Assembly (NCBI GenBank): GCA_013076295.1
Contig: RQOL01000429.1
Location: forward strand, 1 to 64,000
DNA length: 64,000 nucleotides
Reading direction: 5' to 3'
Origin: Sanderia malayensis
Taxonomy: Eukaryota; Cnidaria; Scyphozoa; Semaeostomeae; Pelagiidae
The notes below the pieces were generated by a model that saw only the letters and a list, made by a program, of their open reading frames with translations, had not been told where the DNA came from and searched no databases. This document shows positions 40,301 to 55,350 of this stretch, in pieces (positions within the stretch are counted from its first letter, which is position 1; each line of letters opens with the position of its first letter). A program made the translations under genes and the position numbers.

Positions 40301-43300
40301 CGTTCACGCTAATTGCACATGAATCCACGTTATTGCAGTTGAAACTAAGTGAAATACACATGCATGTGCTTGTTTTCAGTGATTTTAACATTCGTCTACA
40401 CTAATTGCACATAAATCCACGTTATTACAGTTGAAACTAAGTGAAATACACATGCAATTACTTGTTCTCAGTGATATTAACATTCGTTCACACTAATTGC
40501 ACATGAGTTCACGTTATTACAGTTGAAACTAAATAAAATACACATGCAACTACTTGTTTTCAGTGATTATAACATTCTTTCACACTAATTGCACATTAAT
40601 CTACGCTTTTCCAGTTGAAACTAATTGAAATACACATGGATTAGCTTGCTTTCAGTGATATTCACATTCGTTCACACTACTTGCACATGAATTCACGTTA
40701 TCACAGTTGAAACTAAGAAAAATACACATGGAATTATTTGTTTTGAGTTATATTAACATTTGTTCACACTAATTGCACATAAATCCACGTTATTACAGTT
40801 GAAACTAAGTGAAATACACATGCATTTGCCTGTTTTCAGTGATATTAACATTCGTTCACACTAATTGCACATGAATTCACGTTATTACAGCTGAAACTAA
40901 GTAAAATACACATGCAATTACTTGTTTTCAGTGATTATAACATTCCTTAACACTAATTGCACATGAATTTACGTTATTACAGCTGAAACTAAGTAAAGTA
41001 CCCATGCATTTTTTTGTTTTGAGTGATATTAACATTCGTTCACGCTAATTGCACATGAATCCACGTTATTGCAGTTGAAACTAAGTGAAATACACATGCA
41101 TGTGCTTGTTTTGAGTTATATTAACATTTGTTCACACTAATTGCACATAAATCCACGTTATTACAGTTGAAACTAAGTGAAATACACATGCATTTGCCTG
41201 TTCTCAGTGATATTAACATTCGTTCACACTAACTGCACTTGAATTCACGTTATTGCAGTTGGAACTAAGTAAAATACACATGCATTTCTTTCTTTTCGGT
41301 GATATCAATTTTCGTTCACACTACTCGCACATGAAGTCCCAATATTATGGCTGAAACTAAGTAAAATACACATGGAAGTTCTTGTTTTGAGTGATATTAA
41401 CATTCGTTCACACTAATTGCACCCGAATCCACGCTATTACAGTTGAAACTAATGGAAATAAACATGCATTTGCTTGTTTTCAGTGATATTAACATTCGTT
41501 CACACTATTTGCACATGAATTTACGTTATTACAGCTTAAACTAAGTAAAGTACCCATGCAATTTTTTGTTTTGAGTGATATTAACATTTGTTCACGCTAA
41601 TTGCACATGAATCCACGTTATTGCAGTTGAAACTAAGTGAAATACACATGCATGTGCTTGTTTTGAGTTATATTAACATTTGTTCACACTAATTGCACAC
41701 GAATCCACGCTATTACCGTTGAAACTAATTGAAATAAACATGCATTTGCTTGTTTTCAGTGATATTAACATTCGTTCACACTATTTGCACATGAATTTAC
41801 GTTATTACAGCTGAAACTAAGTAAAGTACATATGCAATTTTTTGTTTTCAGTGATTATAACATTCTTTCACACTAATTGCACATTAATCTACGCTTTTAC
41901 AGTTGAAACTAATTGAAATACACATGGATTAGCTTGCTTTCAGTGATATTAACATTCGTTCACACTATTTGCACATGAATTCACGTTATTACAGTTGAAA
42001 CTAAGAAAAATACACGCGCATTTGTTTGTTTTCAGTGATATTAACATTCGTTCACACTAACTGCACTTGAATTCACGTTATTGCAGTTGGAACTAAGTAA
42101 AATACACATGTATTTTTTTCTTTTCAGTGATATCAATTTTCGTTCACACTACTGGCACATGAAATCCCAATATTATGGCTGAAACTAAGTAAAATACACA
42201 TGGAAGTTCTTGTTTTGAGTGATATTAACATTCGTTCACACTAATTGCACACGAATCAACGCTATTACAGTTGAAACTAATGGAAATAAACATGCATTTG
42301 CTTGTTTTCAGTGATATTAACATTCGTTCACACTATTTGCACATGAATTTACGTTATTACAGCTGAAACTAAGTAAAGTACCCATGCAATTTTTTGTTTT
42401 GAGTGATATTAACATTCGTTCACGCTAATTGCACATGAATCCACGTTATTGCAGTTGAAACTAAGTGAAATACACATGCATGTGCTTGTTTTGAGTTATA
42501 TTAACATTTGTTCACACTAATTGCACACGAATCCACGCTATTACCGTTGAAACTAATTGAAATAAACATGCATTTGCTTGTTTTCAGTGATATTAACATT
42601 CGTTCACACTATTTGCACATGAATTTACGTTATTACAGCTGAAACTAAGTAAAGTACACATGCAATTTTTTGTTTTCAGTGATTATAACATTCTTTCACA
42701 CTAATTGCACATTAATCTACGCTTTTACAGTTGAAACTAATTGAAATACACATGGATTAGCTTGCTTTCAGTGATATTAACATTCGTTCACACTATTTGC
42801 ACATGAATTCACGTTATTACAGTTGAAACTAAGAAAAATACACGCGCATTTGTTTGTTTTCAGTGATATTAACATTCGTTCACACTAACTGTACTTGAAT
42901 TCACGTTATTGCAGTTGGAACTAGATAAAATACACATGTATTTTTTTCTTTTCAGTGATATCAATTTTCGTTCACACAACTGGCACATGAAATCCCAATA
43001 TTATGGCTGAAACTAAGTAAAATACACATGGAAGTTCTTGTTTTGAGTGATATTAACATTCGTTCACACTAATTGCACACGAATCCACGCTGTTACAGTT
43101 GAAACTAATTGAAATACACATGCATTTGCTTGTTTTCAGTGATATTAACATTCGTTCACACTATTTGCACATGAATTAACGTTATTACAGCTGAAACTAA
43201 GTAAAGTACAAATGCAATTTTTTGTTTTGAGTCATATTAACATTCATTCACGCTAATTGCACATGAATCCACGTTATTGCAGTTGAAACTAAGTGAAATA

Positions 43301-44887
43301 CACACGCATGTGCTTGTTTTCGGTGATATTAACATTGGTTGACACTAATTGCCCATGAATTCACGTTATTACAGCTGAATCTAAGTGAAATACACAAGCA
43401 TATGCTTGTTTTCAGTGATATTAACATTCGTCTACACGAATTGCACATAAATCCACGTTATTACAGTTGAAACTAAGTGAAATACACATGGATTTGCTAG
43501 TTTTCAGTGAGAGTACCTTCGTTCACACTATTTCCATATGAATCCACGTTATTGTAGTTCAAATTAAGTCAAATACACATGCATTGGCTTGTTTTCAGTG
43601 ATATTAACATTCATTGACAATAATGGCACATGACATCACGTTAGTACAGTGCAAACTAAATAAAATACACATGCAATTACTTGTTCCCAGTGATTTTAAC
43701 ATTCGTTCACACTAATTGCACACGAATCCACGTTATTACAGTTGAGACTAAGTGAAATACACATGCATTTGCCTGTTTTCAGTGATATTAACATTCGTTC
43801 ACACTAATTGCACATGAATTCTCGTTATTACAGCTGAAACTAAGTGAAATGCACATGAATCTGCTTGTTTTCAGTGATATCAACATTCGTTCCTACTAAC
43901 TGCACTTGAATTCACGTTATTGCAGTTGGAACTAAGTAAAATACACATGCATTTTTTCTTTTCAGTGATATCAATTTTCGTTCACACTACTGGCAGATGA
44001 AATCCCAATATTATGGCTGAAACTAAGTAAAATACACATGGAAGTTCTTGTTTTGAGTGATATTAACATTCGTTCACACTAATTGCACACGAATCCACGC
44101 TATTACCGTTGAAACTAATTGAAATAAACATGCATTTGCTTGTTTTCAGTGATATTAACATTCGTTTTCACTATTTGCACATGAGTTAACGTTTTTACAG
44201 TTGAAACTAAGTGAAATACACATGGGTTTGCTTGTTTTCAGTGAGATTACCTTCGTTCACACTATTTCCACATGAATCCACGTTATTTTAGTTGAAATTA
44301 AGTCAAATACACATCAATTGGCTTGTGTTCAGTGATATTAACATTCGTTCACACTATTTGCACATGAATTAACGTTATTACAGTTGAAACTAAGTGAAAT
44401 ACACATGGGTTTGCTTGTTTTCAGTGAGATTACCTTCGTTCACACTATTTCCACATGAATCCACGTTATTGTAGTTGAAATTAAGTCAAATACACATGCA
44501 TTGGCTTGTTTTTAGTGATATTAACATTCGTTGACACTAATTGCACATGACTTCACGTTAGTACAGTGCAAGCTAAGTAAAATACACATGAAAGTTCTTG
44601 TTTTAAGCGATATTAACATTCGTTCACACTTATTGCACACGAATCCACGCTATTACAGTCGAAACTTATTGAAATACACATGCATTTGCTTATTTTCAGT
44701 GACATTAACATTCGTTTTCACTATTTGCACATGAGTTAACGTTATTACAGTTGAAACTAAGTGAAATACACATGGGTTTGCTTGTTTTCAGTGAGATTAC
44801 CTTCGTTCACACTATTTCCACATGAATCCACGTTATTTTAGTTGAAATTAAGTCAAATACACATCAATTGGCTTGTTTTCAGTGATA
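37328..44887. repeat. Satellite HOR unit 4 (7560 bp)
   Basis: Near-exact second copy of unit 3, from TTAA at 37328 to TTAA at 44888. Matching positions include 31053/38561 (offset 7508), 33495/41001 (7506), 35770/43301 (7531) and 36971/44531 (7560). A few one-base deletions also occur here between 37.6 and 40.1 kb (near 38515, 39040 and 40070); beyond that the copy reads cleanly. No gene is seen. Confidence 0.88.
38561..38599. repeat. 39-bp monomer insertion (HOR landmark, copy 4)
   Basis: Shares the CTTCAC variant with copy 3, supporting a close relation of units 3 and 4. Confidence 0.9.
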
Positions 44888-47190
44888 TTAACATTCGTTC
44901 ACACTATTAGCACATGAATTAACGTTATTACAGTTGAAACTAAGTGAAATATACATGGGTTTGCTTGTTTTTAGTGAGATTACCTTCGTTCACACTATTT
45001 CCACATGAATCCACGTTATTGTAGTTGAAATTAAGTCAAATACACATGCATTGGCTTGTTTTTAGTGATATTAACATTCGTTGACACTAATTGCACATGA
45101 CTTCACGTTAGTACAGTGCAAGCTAAGTAAAATACACATGAAAGTTCTTGTTTTAAGCGATATCAACATTCGTTTACACTTATTGCACACGAATCCACGC
45201 TATTACAGTCGAAACTTATTGAAATACACATGCATTTGCTTATTTTCAGTGACATTAACATTCGTTCACACTAATTGCACATGAATTTACGTTATTACAG
45301 CTGAAACTAAATAAAATACACATGCAATTACTTGTTTTCAGTGATATTAACATTCGTTCACGCTAATTGCATATGAATTCACGTTTTTGCAGCCGAAACT
45401 AATTGAAACACGCATGCATTTGCTTATTTTCAGTGATATTAACATTCGTTTACACTATTTGCACATGAATTAACGTTATTAGAGTTGAAACTAAGTGAAA
45501 TGCACATGGATTAGCTTGTTTTCAGTGAGATTACCTTCGTTCACACTATTTCCACATGAATCCACGTTATTGTAGTTGAAATTAAGTCAAATACACATCC
45601 ATTGGCTTGTTTTCAGTGATATTAACATTCGTTCACACTATTTGTACATGAATTAACGTTATTACAGTTGAAACTAAGTGAAATACACATGGGTTTGCTT
45701 GTTTTCAGTGAGATTACCTTCGTTCACACTATTTCCACATGAATCCACGTTATTGTAGTCGAAATTAAGTCAAATACACAAGCATTTGCTTATTTTCAGT
45801 GACATTAACATTCGTTTTCACTATTTGCACATGAGTTAACGTTATTACAGTTGAAACTAAGTGAAATACACATGGGTTTGCTTGTTTTCAGTGAGATTAC
45901 CTTCGTTCACACTATTTCCACATGAACCCACTTTATTGTAGTTGAAATTAAGTCAAATGCACATCCATTGGCTTGTTTTCAGTGATATTAACATTCGTTC
46001 ACACAATTTGCACATGAATTAACGTTATTACAGTTGAAACTAAGTGAAATACACATGGGTTTGCTTGTTTTCAGTGAGATTACCTTCGTTCACACTATTT
46101 CCACATGAATCCACGTTATTGTAGTTGAAATTATGTCAAATACAGATGCATTGGCTTATTTTCAGTGATATTAACATTCGTTGACACTAATTGCACATGA
46201 CTTCACGTTAGTACAGTGCAAACTAAATAAAATACACATGGAATTACTTGTTTTCAGTGATTATAACATTCTTTCACACTAATTGCACATTAATCTACGC
46301 TTTCACAGTTGAAACTAATTGAAATACACATGGATTAGCTTGCTTTCAGTGATATTAACATTCGTTCACACTATTTGCACATGAATTCACGTTATTACAG
46401 TTGAAACTAAGAAAAATACACGCGCATTTGTTTGTTTTCAGTGATATTAACATTCGTTCACACTAACTGCACTTGAATTCACGTTTTTGCAGCCGAAACT
46501 AATTGAAACACGCATGCATTTGCTTATTTTCAGTGATATTAACATTCGTTTACACTATTTGCACATGAATTAACGTTATTACAGTTGAAACTAAGTGAAA
46601 TGCACATGGATTAGCTTGTTTTCAGTGAGATTACCTTCGTTCACACTATTTCCACATGAATCCACGTTATTGTAGTTGAAATTAAGTCAAATACACATCC
46701 ATTGGCTTGTTTTCAGTGATATTAACATTCGTTCACACTATTTGCACGTGAATTAACGTTATTACAGTTGAAACTAAGTGAAATACACATGGGTTTTCTT
46801 GTTTTCAGTGAGATTACCTTCGTTCACACTATTTCCACATGAATCCACGTTATTGTAGTTGAAATTAAGTCAAATACACATGCATTTGCTTATTTTCAGT
46901 GACATTAACATTCGTTTTCACTATTTGCACATGAGTTAACGTTATTACAGTTGAAACTAAGTGAAATACACATGGGTTTGCTTGTTTTCAGTGAGATTAC
47001 CTTCGTTCACACTATTTCCACATGAACCCACTTTATTGTAGTTGAAATTAAGTCAAATACACATCCATTGGCTTGTTTTCAGTGATATTAACATTCGTTC
47101 ACACTATTTGCACATGAATTAACGTTATTACAGTTGAAACTAAGTGAAATGCACATGGATTTGCTTGTTTTCAGTGAGATTACCTTCGTT
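44888..47190. repeat. Satellite, return of the domain-1 type
   Basis: Monomers of the GAGATTACCTTCG / TTTTCACTATTTGCACATGAG classes like those at 1-5.9 kb. The sequence from 44164 follows that from 322: the rare CAATTGGCTTGTGTTCAG variant is at 473 and 44315, an offset of 43842 bp. A 67-residue reading at 44531 recurs shifted by 550 bp at 45081, showing a six-monomer local duplication. No gene is seen. Confidence 0.85.
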
Positions 47191-50020
47191 CACACTATCT
47201 GCACATGAATTAACGTTATTACAGCCGAAGCTAAGTAAAGTACACATGCAATTACTTGTTTGGAGTGATATTAGCATTCGTTCATGCTGATTGCATATGA
47301 ATTCACGTTTTTGCAGCCGAAACTAATTGAAATACACGTGCATTTGCTTATTTTCAGTGATATTAACATTCGTTTACACTATTTGCACATGAATTAACGT
47401 TACTACAGTTGAAACTGAGTGAAATACACATGCATTTGCTTGTTTTCAGTGATATTAACATTTATTCACACTATTTCCACATGAATTCACGTTATTACAA
47501 TGCAAACTAATTAAAATACACATGGAATTATTTGTTTTGAGTTATATTAACATTCGTTCAGACTAATTGCACATAAATCCACGTTATCACAGTTGAAACT
47601 AAGTGAAATACACATGCATTTGCCTGTTTTCAGTGATATTAACATTCGTTCACACTAATTGCACATGAATTCACGTTATTACAGCTGAAACTAAATAAAA
47701 TACACATGCAATTACTTGTTTTCAGTGATTATAACATTCTTTCACACTAATTGCACATTAATCTACGCTTTTACAGTTGAAACTAATTGAAATACACATG
47801 GATTAGCTTGCTTTCAGTGATATTAACATTCGTTCACACTATTTGCACATGAATTCACGTTATTACAGTTGAAACTAAGAAAAATACACGCGCATTTGTT
47901 TGTTTTCAGTGATATTAACATTCGTTCACTCTAACTGCACTTGAATTCACGTTATTGCAGTTGGAACTAAGTAAAATACACATGCATTTTTTTCTTTTCA
48001 GTGATATCAATTTTCGTTCACACTACTGGCAGATGAAATCCCAATATTATGGCTGAAACTAAGTAAAATACACATGGAAGTTCTTGTTTTGAGTGATATT
48101 AACATTCGTTCACACTAATTGCACACGAATCCTCGCTATTACCGTTGAAACTAATTGAAATAAACATGCATTTGCTTGTTTTCAGTGATATAAACATTCG
48201 TTCACACTATTTGCACATGAATTAACGTTATTACAGCTGAAACTAAGTAAAGTACACATGCAATTTTTTGTTTTCAGTGATTATAACATTCTTTCACACT
48301 AATTGCACATTAATCTACGCTTTTACAGTTGAAACTAATTGATATACACATGGATTAGCTTGCTTTCAGTGATATTAACATTCGTTCACACTATTTGCAC
48401 ATGAATTCACGTTATTACAGTTGAAACTAAGAAAAATACACGCGCATTTGTTTGTTTTCAGTGATATTAACATTCGTTCACTCTAACTGCACTTGAATTC
48501 ACGTTATTGCAGTTGGAACTAAGTAAAATACACATGCATTTTTTTCTTTTCAGTGATATCAATTTTCGTTCACACTACTGGCAGATGAAATCCCAATATT
48601 ATGGCTGAAACTAAGTAAAATACACATGGAAGTTCTTGTTTTGAGTGATATTAACATTCGTTCACACTATTTGCACATGAATTCACGTTATTACAGTTGA
48701 AACTAAGAAAAATACACGCGCATTTGTTTGTTTTCAGTGATATTAACATTCGTTCACACTAACTGCACTTGAAGTCACGTTATTGCAGTTGGAACTAAGT
48801 AAAATACACATGTATTTTTTTCTTTTCACTGATATCAATTTTCGTTCACACTACTGGCACATGAAATCCCAATATTATGGCTGAAACTAAGTAAAATACA
48901 CATGGAAGTTCTTGTTTTGAGTGATATTAACATTCGTTCACACTAATTGCACACGAATCCACGCTATTACAGTTGAAACTAATTGAAATACACATGCATT
49001 TGCTTGTTTTCAGTGATATTAACATTCGGTCACACTATTTGCACATGAATTAACGTTATTACAGCTGAAACTAAGTAAAGTACAATTGCAATTTTTTGTT
49101 TTGAGTCATATTAACATTCGTTCACGCTAATTGCACATGAATCCACGATATGGCAGTTGAAACTAAGTGAAATACACATGCATGTGCTTGTTTTCAGTGA
49201 TATTAACATTGGTTGACACTAATTGCCCATGAATTCACGTTATTACAGCTGAATCTAAGTGAAATACACAAGCATATGCTTGTTTTCAGTGATATTAACA
49301 TTCGTCTACACTAATTGCACATAAATCCACGTTATTACAGTTGAAACTAAGTGAAATACACATGGATTTGCTTGTTTTCAGTGAGATTACCTTCGTTCAC
49401 ACTATTTCCATATGAATCCACGTTATTGTAGTTCAAAATAAGTCAAATACACATGCATTGGCTTGTTTTCAGTGATATTAACATTCATTGACAATAATTG
49501 CACATGACATCACGTTAGTACAGTGCAAACTAAATAAAATACACATGCAATTACTTGTTCCCAGTGATATTAACATTCGTTCACACTAATTGCATATGAA
49601 TTCACATTTTTGCAGCCGAAACTAATTGAAACACACATGCATTTGCTTATTTTCAGTGATATTAACATTCGTTTACACTATTTGCACATGAATTAACGTT
49701 ATTACATGTAAATGCATGTTATTAAATGCACGTCACGTTATTACAGATGAAACTAAGTGAAATACACATGCATTTGCCTGTTTTCAGTGATATTAACATT
49801 CGTTCACACTAATTGCACATGAATTCACGTTATTACAGCTGAAACTAAATAAAATACATATGCAATTACTTGTTTTCAGTGATTATAACATTCTTTCACA
49901 CTAATTGCACATTAATCTACGCTTTTACAGTTGAAACTAACTGAAATACACATGGATTAGCTTGCTTTCAGTGATATTAACATTCGTTCACATTAATTGC
50001 ACACGAATTGACGTTATTAC
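47191..50020. repeat. Satellite, further HOR-type segment
   Basis: Monomer classes and order like those of the HOR units, including two successive runs of the TAACTGCACTTG and TACTGGCAGATG classes (47.9-48.6 kb), and the fifth 39-bp landmark at 49707-49745. The distance from landmark 4 is 11146 bp, so the regular 7.3-7.5 kb spacing is broken here by the inserted domain-1 segment. No gene is seen. Confidence 0.85.
49707..49745. repeat. 39-bp monomer insertion (HOR landmark, copy 5)
   Basis: Same extra segment with the CGTCAC ending, as in copies 1 and 2. Confidence 0.9.
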
Positions 50021-53000
50021 CATTGAAACTAAGTGAAATGCACATGAATCTGCTTGTTTTCAGTGATATCAACATTCGTTCCTACTAACTGCACTTGAAT
50101 TCACGTTATTGCAGTTGGAACTAAGTAAAATACACATGCATTTTTTTCTTTTCAGTGATATCAATTTTTGTTCACACTACTGGCAGATGAAATCCCAATA
50201 TTATGGCTGAAACTAAGTAAAATACACATGGAAGTTCTTGTTTTGAGTGATATTAACATTCGTTCACACTAATTGCACACGAATCCACGCTATTACCGTT
50301 GAAACTAATTGAAATAAACATGCATTTGCTTGTTTTCAGTGATATTAACATTCGTTCACACTATTTGCACATGAATTTCCGTTATTACAGCTGAAACTAA
50401 GTAAAGTACACATGCAATTTTTTGTTTTGACTGATATTAACATTCGTTCACGCTAATTGCACATGAATCCACGTTATTGCAGTTGAAACTAAGTGAAATA
50501 CATATGCATGTGCTTGTTTTCAGTGATTTTAACATTGGTTGACACTAATTGCCCATGAATTCACGTTATTACAGCTGAATCTAAGTGAAATACACAAGCA
50601 TATGCTTATTTTCAGTGATATTAACATTCGTCTACACTAATTGCACATAAATCCACGTTATTACAGTTGAAACTAAGTGAAATACACATGGATTTGCTTG
50701 TTTTCAGTGAGATTACCTTCGTTCACACTATTTCCACATGAATCCACGTAATTGTAGTTGAAACTAAGTCAAATACACTTGCATTGGCTTGTTTTCAGTG
50801 ATATTAACATTCGTTGGCACTAATTGCACATGACATCACGTTAGTACAGTGCAAACTAAATAAAATACACATGCATTGGCTTGTTTTCAGTGATATTAAC
50901 ATTCGTTGACACTAATTGCACATTACTTGACGTTAGTACAGTGCAAACTAAATAAAATACACATGCAATTACTTGTTCTCAGTGATATTAACATTCGTTC
51001 ACACTAATTGCACATGAATTCACGTTATTACAGCTGAAACTAAATAAAATACACATGCAATTACTTGTTTTCAGTAATTATAACATTCTTTCACACTAAT
51101 TGCACATTAATCTACGCTTTTACAGTTGAAACTAATTGAAATACACATGGATTAGCTTGCTTTCAGTGATATTAACATTCGTTCACACTATTTGCACATG
51201 AATTCACGTTATTACAGTTGAAACTAAGAAAAATACACGCGCATTTGCCTGTTCTCACTGATATTAACATTCGTTCACACTAATTGCACATGAATTCACG
51301 TTATTACAGCTGAAACTAAATAAAATACACATGCAATTACTTGTTTTCAGTAATTATAACATTCTTTCACACTAATTGCACAATAATTTACGCTTTTACA
51401 GTTGAAACTAATTGAAATACACATGGATTAGCTTGCTTTCAGTGATATTAACATTCGTTCACACTATTTGCACATGAATTCACGTTATTACAGTTGAAAC
51501 TAAGAAAAATACACCCGCATTTGTTTGTTTTCAGTGATATTAACATTCGTTCACACTAACTGCACTTGAATTCACGTTATTGCAGTTGGAACTAAGTAAA
51601 ATACACATGCATTTCTTTCTTTTCAGTGATATCAATTTTCGTTCACACTACTGGCAGATGAAATCCCAATATTATGGCTGAAACTAAGTAAAATACACAT
51701 GGAAGTTCTTGTTTTGAGTGATATTAACATTCGTTCACACTAATTGCACACGAATACACGCTATTACCGTTGAAACTAATTGAAATAAACATGCATTTGC
51801 TTGTTTTCAGTGATATTAACATTCGTTCACACTATTTGCACATGAATTTACGTTATTACAGCTGAAACTAAGTAAAGTACACATGCAATTTTTTGTTTTC
51901 AGTGATTATAACATTCTTTCACACTAATTGCACATTAATCTACGCTTTTACAGTTGAAACTAATTGAAATACACATGGATTAGCTTGCTTTCAGTGATAT
52001 TAACATTCGTTCACACTATTTGCACATGAATTCACGTTATTACAGTTGAAACTAAGAAAAATACACGCGCATTTGTTTGTTTTCAGTGATATTAACATTC
52101 GTTCACACTAACTGCACTTGAATTCACGTTATTGCAGTTGGAACTAAGTAAAATACACATGTATTTTTTTCTTTTCAGTGATATCAATTTTCGTTCACAC
52201 TACTGGCACATGAAATCCCAATATTATGGCTGAAACTAAGTAAAATACACATGGAAGTTCTTGTTTTGAGTGATATTAACATTCGTTCACACTAATTGCA
52301 CACGAATCCACGCTATTACAGTTGAAACTAATTGAAATACACATGCATTTGCTTGTTTTCAGTGATATTGACATTCGTTCACACTATTTGCACATGAATT
52401 CACGTTATTACAGTTGAAACTAAGAAAAATACACCCGCATTTGTTTGTTTTCAGTGATATTAACATTCGTTCACACTAACTGCACTTGAATTCACGTTAT
52501 TGCAGTTGGAACTAAGTAAAATACACATGCATTTTTTTCTTTTCAGTGATATCAATTTTCGTTCACACTACTGGCAGATGAAATCCCAATATTATGGCTG
52601 AAACTAAGTAAAATACACATGGAAGTTCTTGTTTTGAGTGATATTAACATTCGTTCACACTAATTGCACACGAATACACGCTATTACCGTTGAAACTAAT
52701 TGAAATAAACATGCATTTGCTTGTTTTCAGTGATATTAACATTCGTTCACACTATTTGCACATGAATTTACGTTATTACAGCTGAAACTAAGTAAAGTAC
52801 ACATGCAATTTTTGTTTTCAGTGATTATAACATTCTTTCACACTAATTGCACATTAATCTACGCTTTTACAGTTGAAACTAATTGAAATACACATGGATT
52901 AGCTTGCTTTCAGTGATATTAACATTCGTTCACACTATTTGCACATGAATTCACGTTATTACAGTTGAAACTAAGAAAAATACACCCGCATTTGTTTGTT

Positions 53001-55350
53001 TTCAGTGATATTAACATTCGTTCACACTAACTGCACTTGAATTCACGTTATTGCAGTTGGAACTAAGTAAAATACACATGCATTTTTTTCTTTTCAGTGA
53101 TATCAATTTTCGTTCACACTACTGGCAGATGAAATCCCAATATTATGGCTGAAACTAAGTAAAATACACATGGAAGTTCTTGTTTGAGTGATATTAACAT
53201 TCGTTCACACTAATTGCACACGAATACACGCTATTACCGTTGAAACTAATTGAAATAAACATGCATTTGCTTGTTTTCAGTGATATTAACATTCGTTCAC
53301 ACTATTTGCACATGAATTTACGTTATTACAGCTGAAACTAAGTAAAGTACACATGCAATTTTTTGTTTTCAGAGATTATAACATTCTTTCACACTAATTG
53401 CACATTAATCTACGCTTTTACAGTTGAAACTAATTGAAATACACATGGATTAGCTTGCTTTCAGTGATATTAACATTCGTTCACACTATTTGCACATGAA
53501 TTCACGTTATTACCGTTGAAACTAAGAAAAATACACGCGCATTTGTTTGTTTTCAGTGATATTAACATTCGTTCACACTAACTGCACTTGAATTCACGTT
53601 ATTGCAGTTGGAACTAAGTAAAATACACATGTATTTTTTTCTTTTCTGTGATATCAATTTTCGTTCACACTACTGGCACATGAAATCCCAATATTATGGC
53701 TGAAACTAAGTAAAATACACATGGAAGTTCTTGTTTTGAGTGATATTAACATTCGTTCACACTAATTGCACACGAATCCACGCTATTACAGTTGAAACTA
53801 ATTGAAATACACATGCATCTGCTTGTTTTCAGTGATATTAACATTCGTTCACACTATTTGCACAAGAATTCACGTTATTACCATTGAAACTAAGTGAAAT
53901 GCACATGAATCTGCTTGTTTTCAGTGATATCAACATTCGTTCCTACTAACTGCACTTGAATTCACGTTATTGCAGTTGGAACTAAGTAAAATACACATGC
54001 ATTTTTTTCTTTTCAGTGATATCAATTTTCGTTCACACTACTGGCAGATGAAATCCCAATATTATGGCTGAAACTAAGTAAAATACACATGGAAGTTCTT
54101 GTTTTGAGTGATATTAACATTCGTTCACACTAATTGCACACGAATCCACGCTATTACCGTGGAAACTAATTGAAATAAACATGCATTTGCTTGTTTTCAG
54201 TGATATTAACATTCGTTCACACTATTTGCACATGAATTTACGTTATTACAGCTGAAACTAAGTAAAGTACACATGCAATTTTTTGTTTTGACTGATATTA
54301 ACATTCGTTCACGCTAATTGCACATGAATCCACGTTATTGCAGTTGAAACTAAGTGAAATACATATGCATGTGCTTGTTTTCTGTGATTTTAACATTGGT
54401 TGACACTAATTGCCCATGAATTCACGTTATTACAGCTGAATCTAAGTGAAATACACAAGCATATGCTTATTTTCAGTGATATTAACATTCGTCTACACTA
54501 ATTGCACATAAATCCACGTTATTAAAGTTGAAACTAAGTGAAATACCCATGGATTTGCTTGTTTTCAGTGAGATTACCTTCGTTCACACTATTTCCACAT
54601 GAATCCACGTAATTGTAGTTGAAACTAAGTCAAATACACTTGCATTGGCTTGTTTTCAGTGATAATAACATTCGTTGACACTAATTGCACATGACATCAC
54701 GTTAGTACAGTGCAAACTAAATAAAATACACATGCACTGGCTTGTTTTCAGTGATATTAACATTCGTTGACACTAATTGCACATTACTTCAGGTTAGTAC
54801 AGTGCAAACTAAATAAAATACACATGCAATTACTTGTTCTCAGTGATATTAACATTCGTTCACACTAATTGCACATGAATTCACGTTATTACAGCTGAAA
54901 CTAAATAAAATACACATGCAATTACTTGTTTTCAGTAATTATAACATTCTTTCACACTAATTGCACATTAATCTACGCTTTTACAGTTGAAACTAATTGA
55001 AATACACATGGATTAGCTTGCTTTCAGTGATATTAACATTCGTTCACACTATTTGCACATGAATTCACGTTATTACAGTTGAAACTAAGAAAAATACACG
55101 CGCATTTGCCTGTTTTCAGTGATATTAACATTCGTTCACACTAATTGCACATGAATTCACGTTATTACAGCTGAAACTAAATGAAATACACATGCAATTA
55201 CTTGTTTTCAGTGATTATGAAATTCTTTCACACTAATTGCACATTAATCTACGCTTTTACAGTTGAAACTAATTGAAATACACATGGATTAGCTTGCTTT
55301 CAGTGATATTAACATTCGTTCACATTAATTGCACACGAATTGACGTTATT
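50021..55350. repeat. Satellite with 3.86-kb repeat
   Basis: The junction variant CATTGAAACTAAGTGAAATG occurs at 50021 and 53882, 3861 bp apart (about 42 monomers), and the following 1.2-1.4 kb are colinear. Inside lie shorter copies: the private variant ACACCCGCATTTG appears at 51511, 52431 and 52982, spacings of 920 and 551 bp, or ten and six monomers. No gene is seen. Confidence 0.85.
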
